From the NCBI GenBank assembly GCA_002342685.1, contig DDQN01000024.1, positions 24,165-88,164 on the forward strand: a stretch of DNA of 64,000 nucleotides. Direction: 5' to 3'. The stretch comes from Vibrio sp. UBA2441 (GTDB taxonomy: Bacteria > Pseudomonadota > Gammaproteobacteria > Enterobacterales > Vibrionaceae). Of this stretch, positions 9,456 through 17,454 are shown one piece after another. The first letter of the stretch is position 1, and each line of letters opens with the position of its first letter. Under the pieces are notes generated by a model. It made no database searches. It was not told where the DNA came from and was given only the letters and a program-made list of their open reading frames with translations. A program made the position numbers and the translations under genes.

Positions 9456-9989
9456 TCAAGACTGCAATGCATCGCTCAAACGGCCTAATTGACCGCGAGT
9501 TGAGTTATCGATGACTAAGTCTCCGGCTCGAATAATAACCCCACCAAGTAGGGTTTCATCTACACTGCAATTCAGGTTAACTTTACGTTCTAGACGCTGT
9601 TCAAGTTTGCTGCTGATATTTGCAAGTTGTTCTTTAGAAAGGTCTGAAGCTGAAATTACTTCAACATCCATCATTTTCTCATGCTCTTGTTTCAGAACAA
9701 GGAACTCTTTACAAACTTCAGGAAGAGCCGTTAATCGGCCATTCTCAGCCATTACCTTTAATAGGTTTTGGCCATATTCATCAAACTGTTCGCCACAAAC
9801 GGCAACAAAAATTTCTGCCAGTTTTTCTGCAGAAGCAGAACCAGTTAATAGTTCTGCCATATCTTTGTTTTTTGTTACTTCAGTAGCAAAAGTAAGCATA
9901 TGAGACCATTGGTCCAATGCGCCTTTTTCTACTGCAAAGTCAAACGCTGCTTTAGCATAGGGGCGTGCTATTGTAGTCAGTTCAGACAT
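9456..9989 (-). CDS. atpH: ATP synthase F1 delta subunit
   Basis: Peripheral-stalk subunit joining F1 to the b dimer. Its 177 residues show the N-terminal helical domain (IARPYAKAAFDFAVEKG) and the C-terminal motif GGVIIRAGDLVIDNSTRGQLGRL typical of OSCP/delta. It lies between atpF and atpA in the standard operon order, 14 bases after atpF. Confidence 0.98.
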   Translation of the reverse strand: MSELTTIARPYAKAAFDFAVEKGALDQWSHMLTFATEVTKNKDMAELLTGSASAEKLAEIFVAVCGEQFDEYGQNLLKVMAENGRLTALPEVCKEFLVLKQEHEKMMDVEVISASDLSKEQLANISSKLEQRLERKVNLNCSVDETLLGGVIIRAGDLVIDNSTRGQLGRLSDALQS

Positions 9990-10003
9990 ATGCGCCCCTC
10001 GCT

Positions 10004-10474
10004 TTAAAGTTTTGCAGTAATGTTGTCAAGAATATCTTTTTGCGCTTCTTTATCAATAGAGCGCTCAAGGATTTTCTCCGCACCAGCTAAAGCCAGAGTA
10101 GCAACTTGTTTGCGCAGTTCATCTTTCGCGCGATTACGTTCTGCTTCAATTTCTGCTTCCGCTTGTGTAAGAATTTTCTGGCGTTCTGCCTGAGCTTCCT
10201 CACGTGCTTCATCAATAATTTGAGCTTTACGTTTGTTCGCTTGATCAATGACCTCAGTTGCCGTGCGCTTCGCTTCTTTCATTTGGTCAGAAGCGTTGGC
10301 TTGTGCTAGGTCCAAATCTTTAGCTGCTCTTTCAGCAGCGTGCAGACCGTCAGCAATTTTTTTCTGACGTTCTTCAATAGCACTCATGATTGGTGGCCAT
10401 ACATAATTCATGCAGAACCATACAAACATTGCAAATGCTATTGCCTGACCTAGCAGAGTTGCGTTTATATTCAC
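10004..10474 (-). CDS. atpF: ATP synthase Fo b subunit
   Basis: Stator stalk protein. One N-terminal membrane helix (about residues 5–25, LLGQAIAFAMFVWFCMNYVW) is followed by a long charged coiled coil rich in A, E, K and R. Its 156 residues equal the usual length in enterics and vibrios. It lies between atpE and atpH. Confidence 0.98.
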   Translation of the reverse strand: MNINATLLGQAIAFAMFVWFCMNYVWPPIMSAIEERQKKIADGLHAAERAAKDLDLAQANASDQMKEAKRTATEVIDQANKRKAQIIDEAREEAQAERQKILTQAEAEIEAERNRAKDELRKQVATLALAGAEKILERSIDKEAQKDILDNITAKL

Positions 10475-10551
10475 AACAGCTACTCCTCTAATTTATTCAC
10501 CAACAATAAAATGCTAATTAACAACAAAGTTTTATTACTTTGATTCGTCAA

Positions 10552-10806
10552 TTAACCTAGTTGACCAACAAATGGGTTAGCAAATGTGAATAGTAGTGCT
10601 ATTACGATACCGATCATAGGAACCGCATCAAGTAGACCTGCGATGATAAACATCTTAACTTGTAGCATAGGAGCCATCTCTGGTTGACGTGCAGCACCCT
10701 CTAGGAATTTACCGCCAAGAATTGCGAACCCGATCGCAGTACCAAGAGAAGCAAGACCGACGATAAGACCTACGGCGATTGCTGAAAAGCTCAGTAAAGT
10801 TTCCAT
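10552..10806 (-). CDS. atpE: ATP synthase Fo c subunit
   Basis: Proteolipid of the rotating Fo ring. The 84-residue protein is two membrane helices joined by the polar loop GAARQPE. The proton-carrying acid is D60 in AGLLDAVPMIGI. An in-frame TTG four codons upstream exists, but the ATG at 10806 has a GGAG ribosome site at ideal spacing and gives the usual METLLSFSAIAVG start. The 77-base gap before atpF is the largest inside the operon, as often seen next to this highly translated gene. Confidence 0.98.
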   Translation of the reverse strand: METLLSFSAIAVGLIVGLASLGTAIGFAILGGKFLEGAARQPEMAPMLQVKMFIIAGLLDAVPMIGIVIALLFTFANPFVGQLG

Positions 10807-10866
10807 TACTATCTCCAATTTATAGTTGTTGGCTTAATGTGCCCAAATAAAACTTTGTAAATTTAA

Positions 10867-11679
10867 TTAGTGATCCGGGTCTTCATGTGCCATCGACAGA
10901 TATACGATAGTCAGCATCATGAATACAAACGCTTGGATCAAGATAATCAGAATATGGAAAATTGCCCATGGGAGAGCACCTAACCATTGTAACCACCACG
11001 GTAGCATAGCCGCGATAAGAATGAATACAACCTCACCTGCAAACATATTACCGAACAAACGCATACCAAGTGAAAGAGGTTTAGCCAGTAGCGAAACAAC
11101 TTCCAGTAGCAGGTTGAACGGAATCATCACAGGATGATTAAATGGATGTAAAGCCAACTCTTTCGCAAAGCCGCCTAAACCCTTCACCTTGATACTGTAG
11201 TAAATCATCAAGAAGAAAACGCCTAGTGCCATTGCCATGGTGATGTTTACATCAGCAGAAGGAACCACTTTCAAATAAGGGATACCTAGCCAATGTTCTG
11301 CGGGATACGGTAAGAAATCAATTGGAATTAAATCCATGATATTCATTAGTAATACCCAGCAAAAGATAGTCAGTGCCAGAGGCGCTATCAATGGGTTGCG
11401 TCCATGGAATGTTTCTTTGACGTTATCAGCGACAAATTCCACAATCATTTCAACCGCACATTGGAGCTTACCTGGTACACCTACTGTTGCTTTCTTTGCT
11501 ACAGAGCGAAAAACCCAAAGGAATAACATCCCTGTAAACACAGAAAAAAACAGGCTATCAATATTAACGTTCCAGAAACTGGTCTCCTCCGCTACTAAAC
11601 CCAGCTTGTACAAAGAGAGGTTAGTAAGGTGGTGATCAATATATCCGGACGCTGTTAGCGCTTCACCTGGCGCAGCCAT
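10867..11679 (-). CDS. atpB: ATP synthase Fo a subunit
   Basis: Integral membrane stator that forms the two proton half-channels. The 270-residue protein has several hydrophobic segments and the conserved helix SLGMRLFGNMFAGEVVF, with the essential arginine facing the c-ring. It ends in a histidine-rich tail (MAHEDPDH) as in other vibrios. It is second in the operon, after atpI. Confidence 0.98.
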   Translation of the reverse strand: MAAPGEALTASGYIDHHLTNLSLYKLGLVAEETSFWNVNIDSLFFSVFTGMLFLWVFRSVAKKATVGVPGKLQCAVEMIVEFVADNVKETFHGRNPLIAPLALTIFCWVLLMNIMDLIPIDFLPYPAEHWLGIPYLKVVPSADVNITMAMALGVFFLMIYYSIKVKGLGGFAKELALHPFNHPVMIPFNLLLEVVSLLAKPLSLGMRLFGNMFAGEVVFILIAAMLPWWLQWLGALPWAIFHILIILIQAFVFMMLTIVYLSMAHEDPDH

Positions 11680-11687
11680 AACTCATC

Positions 11688-12077
11688 CTATTTTTTTTTG
11701 TTAATGAATAGCGCTGGCAAAAAGATGTTAATCCCTAACGCCAGCAAATAGGTTAGTTTCAGGGGAACTAAGTCCACCTGCATACACATGTAAACAACAG
11801 AAAATAAAATGACTGTGATGAGGATTTTTAATGCTTCGCCTGTGTAAAAAGAAGCCATAACTGCTTTTGCAGCTCGAGCTCCACTAAACATAAAAGCAAA
11901 CAATGCAAACACTGCATTAGCGATAACAAAAATGCCACCCCCAATAAACGCAGATACTCCCCAATCAACATTCACGGCTATTGCCATTCCTGCTGCTACA
12001 ACTGTAACCACGCTAGATTGAATCAATAACAATCGCTTTGCAAGCTCTCGCCCTGGTCGCGCTAGCGTAGCTACCAT
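11688..12077 (-). CDS. atpI: ATP synthase protein I (AtpI)
   Basis: Small membrane protein of 129 residues with about four hydrophobic segments; the first gene of the operon. AtpI homologues help c-ring assembly and Mg2+ supply in some bacteria and are not essential. The start MVATLARPGRELAKRLLLIQ looks like vibrio AtpI. It is 8 bases upstream of atpB. A sigma-70-like promoter lies about 75 bases before the start. Confidence 0.92.
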   Translation of the reverse strand: MVATLARPGRELAKRLLLIQSSVVTVVAAGMAIAVNVDWGVSAFIGGGIFVIANAVFALFAFMFSGARAAKAVMASFYTGEALKILITVILFSVVYMCMQVDLVPLKLTYLLALGINIFLPALFINKKK

Positions 12078-12151
12078 GTATTCGTTCCTCGATTTCTATT
12101 CCAACTTCGCACTTTCACTTTTAAAACTCTCGTGCTTGGAAAACGGCAAAA

Positions 12152-12179
12152 ATTATACGTTTAGTAACTATTAATGCAA
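12152..12179 (-). promoter_or_regulatory. probable main promoter of the atp operon
   Basis: On the − strand a TTGCAT −35 box (12174–12179) and a TATAAT −10 box (12152–12157) are separated by 16 bases, ahead of atpI. The −10 box is perfect. The 189-base gap between parB and atpI holds nothing else I can recognise except AT-rich DNA. Confidence 0.7.
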
Positions 12180-12266
12180 TACAATTGCAGCATTAATTAA
12201 CGATTTTGTTTACAAACCTACAACTTTTGCAATAATTATTGTAACAATGTACTTCTATGAAAGAAT

Positions 12267-13151
12267 CTACGACTCGCTTTCGAGCATATTGATTAACTGC
12301 TCTAATTTGTGAGGTTGGTCAAAAGTAATCGTCATTTTGGACTTTCCATTTGACGAACGAGTCAAAGAAACATTGGAACCCAATGCCTGTGTTAATCGTT
12401 CAGATATAACCATAGCGTCATTGTCGACAACTTTTTCAACAACCTCTCTTGGCTTCAATATATTCTTTACATACTGTTCGGCCTGACGAACCGTCATCTG
12501 CTTTTTCGAAATAACTTTAGCAACTTCAGCCTGATTTTCCGTTTCCAGAACTAATAAAGCCCGAGCATGACCCATTTCCAGCTGTTTTTTCTCTACCAGA
12601 GTTTTAACTTCGCTATCAAGCTGATTCAAACGCAGTAAATTAGTCACCGTAGTGCGTGACTTGCCAATAACTTCAGCAACCTGCTGATGTGTTAACTCAA
12701 ACTCATCCTGAAGACGTTGTAGAGCTTGTGCTTCCTCGATCACATTGAGGTCTTCACGCTGAATATTCTCAATAAGAGACATTGCAATTGCGGCTCTATC
12801 TTGAACATTTTTTACAACACAAGGGACTTTACTTAAACCCGCTTGTTTAGCTGCGCGCCAACGACGTTCACCCGCTATAATTTCGTAAGAGCCACCTTCA
12901 ACCTGCCTAACCACAATAGGTTGTATGATCCCCTGAGATTGAATGGATGCTGATAACTCTTCTAGCGCTTCCTCAGACATCTCTTTACGTGGTTGGTACA
13001 CACCAGGTTTCAAATTTGATACTGATATTTCAGCCAAATCACCTTCAGCAGATATTGATTGACTCTTAGTCGCAACCTGTTGTTTTTCTCTGGCTAGAGA
13101 ACTCGTCGCTAATAGGGCATCTAAGCCCTTTCCTAAACCACGTTTGGACAT
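12267..13151 (-). CDS. parB: chromosome-partitioning protein ParB (Spo0J family)
   Basis: CTP-dependent DNA clamp that loads at parS sites near the origin and spreads. The 294-residue protein opens MSKRGLGKGLDALLA. The ParB box with the CTP-binding motif GERRWRAAKQAG comes at about residues 93–104. A helix-turn-helix (LTHQQVAEVIGKSRTTVTNLLRL) follows, then a C-terminal dimer domain. It lies 28 bases downstream of parA in the same operon. A parS-like target is present in recF in this window. Confidence 0.97.
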   Translation of the reverse strand: MSKRGLGKGLDALLATSSLAREKQQVATKSQSISAEGDLAEISVSNLKPGVYQPRKEMSEEALEELSASIQSQGIIQPIVVRQVEGGSYEIIAGERRWRAAKQAGLSKVPCVVKNVQDRAAIAMSLIENIQREDLNVIEEAQALQRLQDEFELTHQQVAEVIGKSRTTVTNLLRLNQLDSEVKTLVEKKQLEMGHARALLVLETENQAEVAKVISKKQMTVRQAEQYVKNILKPREVVEKVVDNDAMVISERLTQALGSNVSLTRSSNGKSKMTITFDQPHKLEQLINMLESES

Positions 13152-13179
13152 TTAGGTGTATTCCTCTGTTCCTTAATGA

Positions 13180-13953
13180 TTAAGCCGGTACTTCTTCTCT
13201 TCGAAGTATCTCTCCAGCTAATGCTAAGTACGCTTTTGCACCTGCAGAATGCTTATCATAATACATGGCTGGTCTGCCATGACTAGGAGCTTCTGCTAAT
13301 CGAACATTACGAGGAATGACGGTTCTATATACTTTGCCACCAAAATGCTTTTTCAGTTGATCAGAAACTTCATTCGATAAACGGTTCCTTGGATCAAACA
13401 TGGTTCGCAATAAACCTTCAATCTTAAGATTTTCATTAACCACTGCCGCAAGCTTACTTATTGTATCCATAAGTGCAGTTAAACCTTCCAGTGCAAAATA
13501 TTCACATTGCATAGGCACTAAAACCGAATCAGCTGCAGCCATTGCGTTGATTGTAAGTAGGTTTAGGGAAGGTGGACAATCTATAAAGATGAAATCATAG
13601 TTATCACGAACCAAAGATAGCGCATTTTTTAACCTAACTTCTCGTGCAAAAACTTCCATTAATTTAATTTCAGCGGCCGTGACATCGCCGTTTGCTGCGA
13701 TTAAATCATAACCTCCACTTGTTGTCGTACACACCACATCTTTAAAGGGCGTATCTTCAACAAGTAAATCATAAGCGGTAGCATCTACCTGATACTTATC
13801 AACGCCACTAGCCATAGTAGCGTTACCCTGTGGGTCAAGATCAACAACCAATACTTTACGTTTAGTCGCAGCCATAGATGCAGCTAAATTAATACATGTT
13901 GTTGTCTTGCCGACGCCACCTTTCTGGTTGGCTATAGCAATAATTCTTCCCAC
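13180..13953 (-). CDS. parA: chromosome-partitioning ATPase ParA (Soj family)
   Basis: Deviant Walker A ATPase that moves ParB–origin complexes along the nucleoid. KGGVGKTT sits at residues 11–18; the Walker B-like FIFIDCPPSLNLLT is near residue 120. The 257-residue length and the absence of an N-terminal DNA-binding domain match chromosomal ParA. It follows rsmG by 10 bases and precedes parB, the classic gidA–gidB–parA–parB order beside oriC. Confidence 0.97.
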   Translation of the reverse strand: MGRIIAIANQKGGVGKTTTCINLAASMAATKRKVLVVDLDPQGNATMASGVDKYQVDATAYDLLVEDTPFKDVVCTTTSGGYDLIAANGDVTAAEIKLMEVFAREVRLKNALSLVRDNYDFIFIDCPPSLNLLTINAMAAADSVLVPMQCEYFALEGLTALMDTISKLAAVVNENLKIEGLLRTMFDPRNRLSNEVSDQLKKHFGGKVYRTVIPRNVRLAEAPSHGRPAMYYDKHSAGAKAYLALAGEILRREEVPA

Positions 13954-13963
13954 AGTAACCTCT

Positions 13964-14599
13964 CTATTTTTCCTGATTAGCTAAGACTACAAGATGTCGT
14001 TCACCTTCTAGCTCAGGAACTTTCAAAGCTTTGATTTTGATCACACTACACCAATTTGGTAATTGTGTAATTTCTTCTTCAGGAAGTTGACCTTTTAGAG
14101 CCAAAAAACAACCTGTTTCTTTTTTTGGCAAGTGATGACACCACTCAACCATATCAGTCATGGACGCAAACGCCCGACTTAAAACCGCATCAAATTTTTC
14201 TTCAGGTTGAAAATCTTCAACCCTACTTTGCACAGTTGTTACATTCTTAATACCCAGTTCATGCTGAACCTGTTTAATAAATCGAATACGTTTCCCTAGG
14301 CTATCTAATAAGAAAAATTGCTTTTCCGGGTTCATAATAGCCAAAGGAATACCAGGTAGCCCCGGACCAGTGCCAACATCGACAAAACGCTGTCCTTCCA
14401 AATGAGGACTAACAACAATGCTATCAAGAATATGCTTCACCAGCATATCCATAGGATCTCGGACGGACGTTAAATTATAAGCTTTATTCCATTTATTGAG
14501 CAGCTCGACGTATCCAACCAACTGTTCTCTTTGGTTTTCATTAACGGTGAGATCAATTTGTTCAATAAGCAGATCTAATTTCTGACGTAGTGGATTCAC
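13964..14599 (-). CDS. rsmG: 16S rRNA m7G527 methyltransferase RsmG (GidB)
   Basis: SAM-dependent methyltransferase that modifies G527 of 16S rRNA. The SAM-binding motif FVDVGTGPGLPGIPLAI lies near residue 67, preceded by KWNKAYNLTSVRDP, typical of GidB. The start is a GTG immediately after the mnmG stop (TAA then GTG, no gap), so it is probably translationally coupled. The 211-residue length is normal. Confidence 0.96.
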   Translation of the reverse strand: MNPLRQKLDLLIEQIDLTVNENQREQLVGYVELLNKWNKAYNLTSVRDPMDMLVKHILDSIVVSPHLEGQRFVDVGTGPGLPGIPLAIMNPEKQFFLLDSLGKRIRFIKQVQHELGIKNVTTVQSRVEDFQPEEKFDAVLSRAFASMTDMVEWCHHLPKKETGCFLALKGQLPEEEITQLPNWCSVIKIKALKVPELEGERHLVVLANQEK

Positions 14600-16492
14600 T
14601 TATTCAGCTCCCTTTTTCAACAGACCCTGTTTTTTAAGATGGACCAACAAAATAGAAATAGCCGCTGGTGTTATGCCTGAAATTCTCGAAGCGATACCAA
14701 TCGACTCAGGCTTAGCTTCACTCAACTTAGCAACGACTTCGTTTGAGAGACCTTTTACCTGTGAATAATCTAACTCAACAGACAGCTTGGTATATTCGTG
14801 ACGAAGTGATTTTTCTATCTCATCTCTCTGCCTTTGAATATAACCTTCATACTTTACTTGCGTTTCTACTTGCTCAAAGGCTTGTTGATCATCTAAAGCC
14901 GGAGAAAAAAGATCTAACTGTGTAAGTTGTTGATAAGTTATCTCTGGTCGGCGTAATAGATCTTCACCACTGGCTTCTCGGGACATCGGCATTTTCAATA
15001 GATCATTCAACTTGTCGATCCCTGCAGTTTTAGGATTTACCCAAATATCCTTCAGACGCTGACGTTCTTTTTCTATATTTTCAACTTTTTCGTTAAAACG
15101 AGCCCAGCGAATATCATCAACCAGACCAAGCTCTCGTCCCATTTCCGTCAAACGAAGATCGGCATTATCTTCACGCAGCAACAAGCGGTATTCTGCTCGA
15201 GATGTAAACATGCGATAAGGTTCTTTTGTCCCCATCGTAGACAAGTCATCAATAAGTACACCCATATAAGCTTGATCACGCCTTGGGCTCCAACCCTCTT
15301 TACCTTGAGTATATAAACTGGCATTAATACCAGCCATTAGACCTTGAGCAGCCGCTTCTTCATATCCAGTAGTACCGTTAATTTGGCCAGCAAAAAATAA
15401 ACCATGAATGAACTTACTTTCATAGGTCTTTTTTAAATCACGGGGATCAAAGAAATCATACTCAATCGCATAACCCGGGCGAACAATATGTGCGTTTTTA
15501 AACCCTTTCATAGAACGAACAATTTGAACCTGAACATCGAAAGGTAAACTGGTAGAAATACCATTCGGATATAATTCAGTGGTTGTTAGGCCTTCAGGTT
15601 CAATAAATATCTGATGACTATTTTTATCAGAAAAACGCATCACTTTATCTTCAATTGAAGGACAGTACCTAGGACCAATACCTTCAATCACACCAGCATA
15701 CATCGGGCTACGATCAAGGTTAGCCCTAATAACCTCATGAGTTTTTTCATTTGTATGAGTGATATAACAAGGTATCTGTCTTGGGTGATTTTCCCGCTTA
15801 CCAAGAAATGAAAATATGGGCGTAGGGTTATCACCATGCTGAACTTCTAGCTCTGAAAAATCGACACTATTGGCATCTATTCTTGGAGGGGTTCCTGTTT
15901 TTAAACGATCAACCCTCAGAGGTAGATCCCTCAAACGTTGAGCCAATGTGATCGAAGGAGGATCGCCTGCGCGGCCTCCAGAGGAGCTTTCCATGCCAAT
16001 GTGAATCTTACCACCAAGAAAGGTTCCAACGGTCAATACAACCGCTCTGGCGTGGAATTTAAGCCCCATTTGAGTAATAACACCAACAACTTGATCATTT
16101 TCAACGATAAGATCATCTGCTGGTTGTTGAAACAGTGTCAAATTTGGTGTGTTTTCCAATACTTGGCGAACAGCAGATTTATACAACAAACGATCAGCTT
16201 GTGCACGGGTAGCTCGAACTGCTGGTCCTTTAGATGCATTAAGTGTTCTAAATTGAATACCTGCTTTATCAATTGCCTGAGCCATCAAGCCGCCAAGAGC
16301 ATCAACTTCTTTAACCAAATGACCTTTACCAATACCACCGATGGCTGGGTTACATGACATCTGACCTAAAGTATCAATATTATGTGTAAGTAACAGTGTC
16401 TTTTGACCTGTTCTGGCGGATGACAGTGCTGCTTCCGTTCCAGCATGACCGCCACCAATAACGATAACGTCAAATTTTTCGTGATAAAACAT
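14600..16492 (-). CDS. mnmG: tRNA uridine-5-carboxymethylaminomethyl modification enzyme MnmG (GidA)
   Basis: FAD enzyme that with MnmE modifies U34 of tRNAs reading split codon boxes. The dinucleotide-binding motif VIGGGHAGTEAA is at about residues 11–22, and the family signature GPRYCPSIEDKVMRF lies near residue 275. Its 630 residues match the family. It is transcribed away from oriC, exactly as in E. coli, and its partner mnmE lies just across the origin. Confidence 0.98.
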   Translation of the reverse strand: MFYHEKFDVIVIGGGHAGTEAALSSARTGQKTLLLTHNIDTLGQMSCNPAIGGIGKGHLVKEVDALGGLMAQAIDKAGIQFRTLNASKGPAVRATRAQADRLLYKSAVRQVLENTPNLTLFQQPADDLIVENDQVVGVITQMGLKFHARAVVLTVGTFLGGKIHIGMESSSGGRAGDPPSITLAQRLRDLPLRVDRLKTGTPPRIDANSVDFSELEVQHGDNPTPIFSFLGKRENHPRQIPCYITHTNEKTHEVIRANLDRSPMYAGVIEGIGPRYCPSIEDKVMRFSDKNSHQIFIEPEGLTTTELYPNGISTSLPFDVQVQIVRSMKGFKNAHIVRPGYAIEYDFFDPRDLKKTYESKFIHGLFFAGQINGTTGYEEAAAQGLMAGINASLYTQGKEGWSPRRDQAYMGVLIDDLSTMGTKEPYRMFTSRAEYRLLLREDNADLRLTEMGRELGLVDDIRWARFNEKVENIEKERQRLKDIWVNPKTAGIDKLNDLLKMPMSREASGEDLLRRPEITYQQLTQLDLFSPALDDQQAFEQVETQVKYEGYIQRQRDEIEKSLRHEYTKLSVELDYSQVKGLSNEVVAKLSEAKPESIGIASRISGITPAAISILLVHLKKQGLLKKGAE

Positions 16493-16672
16493 GGATCGAC
16501 CTTAGGCAATACAAGCTAATTGAGGATTATAAAAAAAGGAGCGCTATTCTACCTTTTTTACTCAGGTGAGAAAACGGATTTAAAACTTTTTTGGATCAAA
16601 GAAGAAGAGTAATTATATATAAGATCTTTATAGAGATCTTTTATTATGTTTATTATTAAGCAAGCACGATCG

Positions 16673-16681
16673 TGTGGATAA
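16673..16681 (-). promoter_or_regulatory. DnaA box R1
   Basis: Perfect TTATCCACA on the − strand, beside the AT-rich unwinding region, in the position of the high-affinity R1 box of E. coli. Confidence 0.93.
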
Positions 16682-16778
16682 CTGAAAAATGATCAACAAG
16701 ATCAATAGGATTATTACGATCATTTGTTGTGATCTTTCTTTGATCAGCCAGAGGATTAGCTGGGATCAAAATGGCTAC

Positions 16779-16796
16779 TTATCAACAGGTGGATAA
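16779..16796. promoter_or_regulatory. adjacent pair of DnaA boxes (R2 region)
   Basis: TTATCAACA on + at 16779–16787 abuts a − strand TTATCCACC at 16788–16796; each differs from TTATCCACA by one base. The two face each other with no spacer, so this middle part of the origin differs in detail from the E. coli R2 site. Confidence 0.75.
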
Positions 16797-16852
16797 AGTG
16801 CATGATCTTATTCTCTGAATAACTATAGGTTGATCACTGGAAAAGCCCGCTT

Positions 16853-16861
16853 TTATCCACA
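16853..16861 (+). promoter_or_regulatory. DnaA box R4
   Basis: Perfect TTATCCACA on + at the mioC-side edge of oriC, matching the E. coli R4 position and orientation. Confidence 0.93.
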
Positions 16862-16977
16862 AGTGGTATAACAAGGTGTTCATTGAGTAGAAATATGTTG
16901 ATAAGATCTGGTCAAATGATTAAGAAGGTATGTAGGGCGGGAGATGGCAGGCACTTACTGCCTGCTAGTAGTAAAAA

Positions 16978-17412
16978 TCAAAAGTTATTCAGGTTTGCTT
17001 TCAACCAATTTTCTGCGGGTTCTTCTGGAATTGGAGTATTGAGAATATCTATAGTGAAACAATCGCAAATAGGGTTGGCACCGATGTCTTTCATTAGATC
17101 AAATGCGTGTTTCCCTGCTGCGCAGAAAGTATCGTAACTTGAATCACCGAGAGCAATAACGGCAAAATTTACCTGATCCATACGAGGGGGAGTATTTTGA
17201 AGGTGGTGTATAAAAGGTTGGATATTGTCTGGATACTCTCCAGCACCATGAGTTGAAGTAATGAGCAACCATGTTCCTTGAGTTGGGATCTCTTCTATTG
17301 AAGGGTTGTTATGAATGGTATTTTTTATCCCTTGCTGGTCGAGAATTCCACTTAAGTGATCTCCTACATATTCAGCACCACCTAAGGTGCTACCTGTAAT
17401 AATATGAATCAT
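16978..17412 (-). CDS. mioC: flavodoxin-like protein MioC
   Basis: FMN-binding flavodoxin-fold protein beside oriC; E. coli MioC supports biotin synthase in vitro. The frame is open further upstream, but MIHIITGSTLGGAEYVGDHL from the ATG at 17412 is the family start, with AAAGGA 6–7 bases before it. The FMN phosphate loop is TGSTLGGAEY, and later loops are TSTHGAGEYPDN and LGDSSYDTFC. It has 144 residues. It is transcribed toward oriC. The mnmE terminator lies between mnmE and this start. Confidence 0.95.
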   Translation of the reverse strand: MIHIITGSTLGGAEYVGDHLSGILDQQGIKNTIHNNPSIEEIPTQGTWLLITSTHGAGEYPDNIQPFIHHLQNTPPRMDQVNFAVIALGDSSYDTFCAAGKHAFDLMKDIGANPICDCFTIDILNTPIPEEPAENWLKANLNNF

Positions 17413-17424
17413 AAATATTCCTTT

Positions 17425-17448
17425 AAAAAAGGGTGGAAAACCCACCCT
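17425..17448 (-). terminator. terminator after mnmE, directly ahead of mioC
   Basis: On the − strand GGGTGG pairs with CCACCC around a GTTTT loop and is followed by six T residues. The mioC ribosome-binding site begins immediately after the T-run, so there is no room for an intergenic mioC promoter downstream of the terminator. Confidence 0.88.
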
Positions 17449-17454
17449 GTATTT

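Larger units (their letters stand above)
16575..16870. other. oriC: chromosomal replication origin oriC
   Basis: The gap between mnmG and mioC has the layout of the E. coli-type origin. An AT-rich unwinding region (about 16575–16665) contains 13-mer-like repeats each holding GATCTTT (GATC at 16623 and 16635). DnaA boxes follow: R1 (TTATCCACA on −) at 16673–16681, an R2-like TTATCAACA at 16779–16787, a one-mismatch box on − at 16788–16796, a weak R3-like box at 16814–16822, and a perfect R4 TTATCCACA at 16853–16861. Twelve GATC sites fall between 16594 and 16835, as expected for Dam/SeqA control. The block AGCTGGGATCA is shared with E. coli oriC. Exact edges are estimated. Confidence 0.95.

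Noticed and set aside
9511..9903. A 130-codon frame antisense to atpH
   Set aside because: Shadow frame created by codon bias of atpH; atpH is certain from family and operon order.
15938..16357. A 139-codon frame antisense to mnmG
   Set aside because: Cysteine- and asparagine-rich shadow of the mnmG glycine-rich region; no signal for translation.
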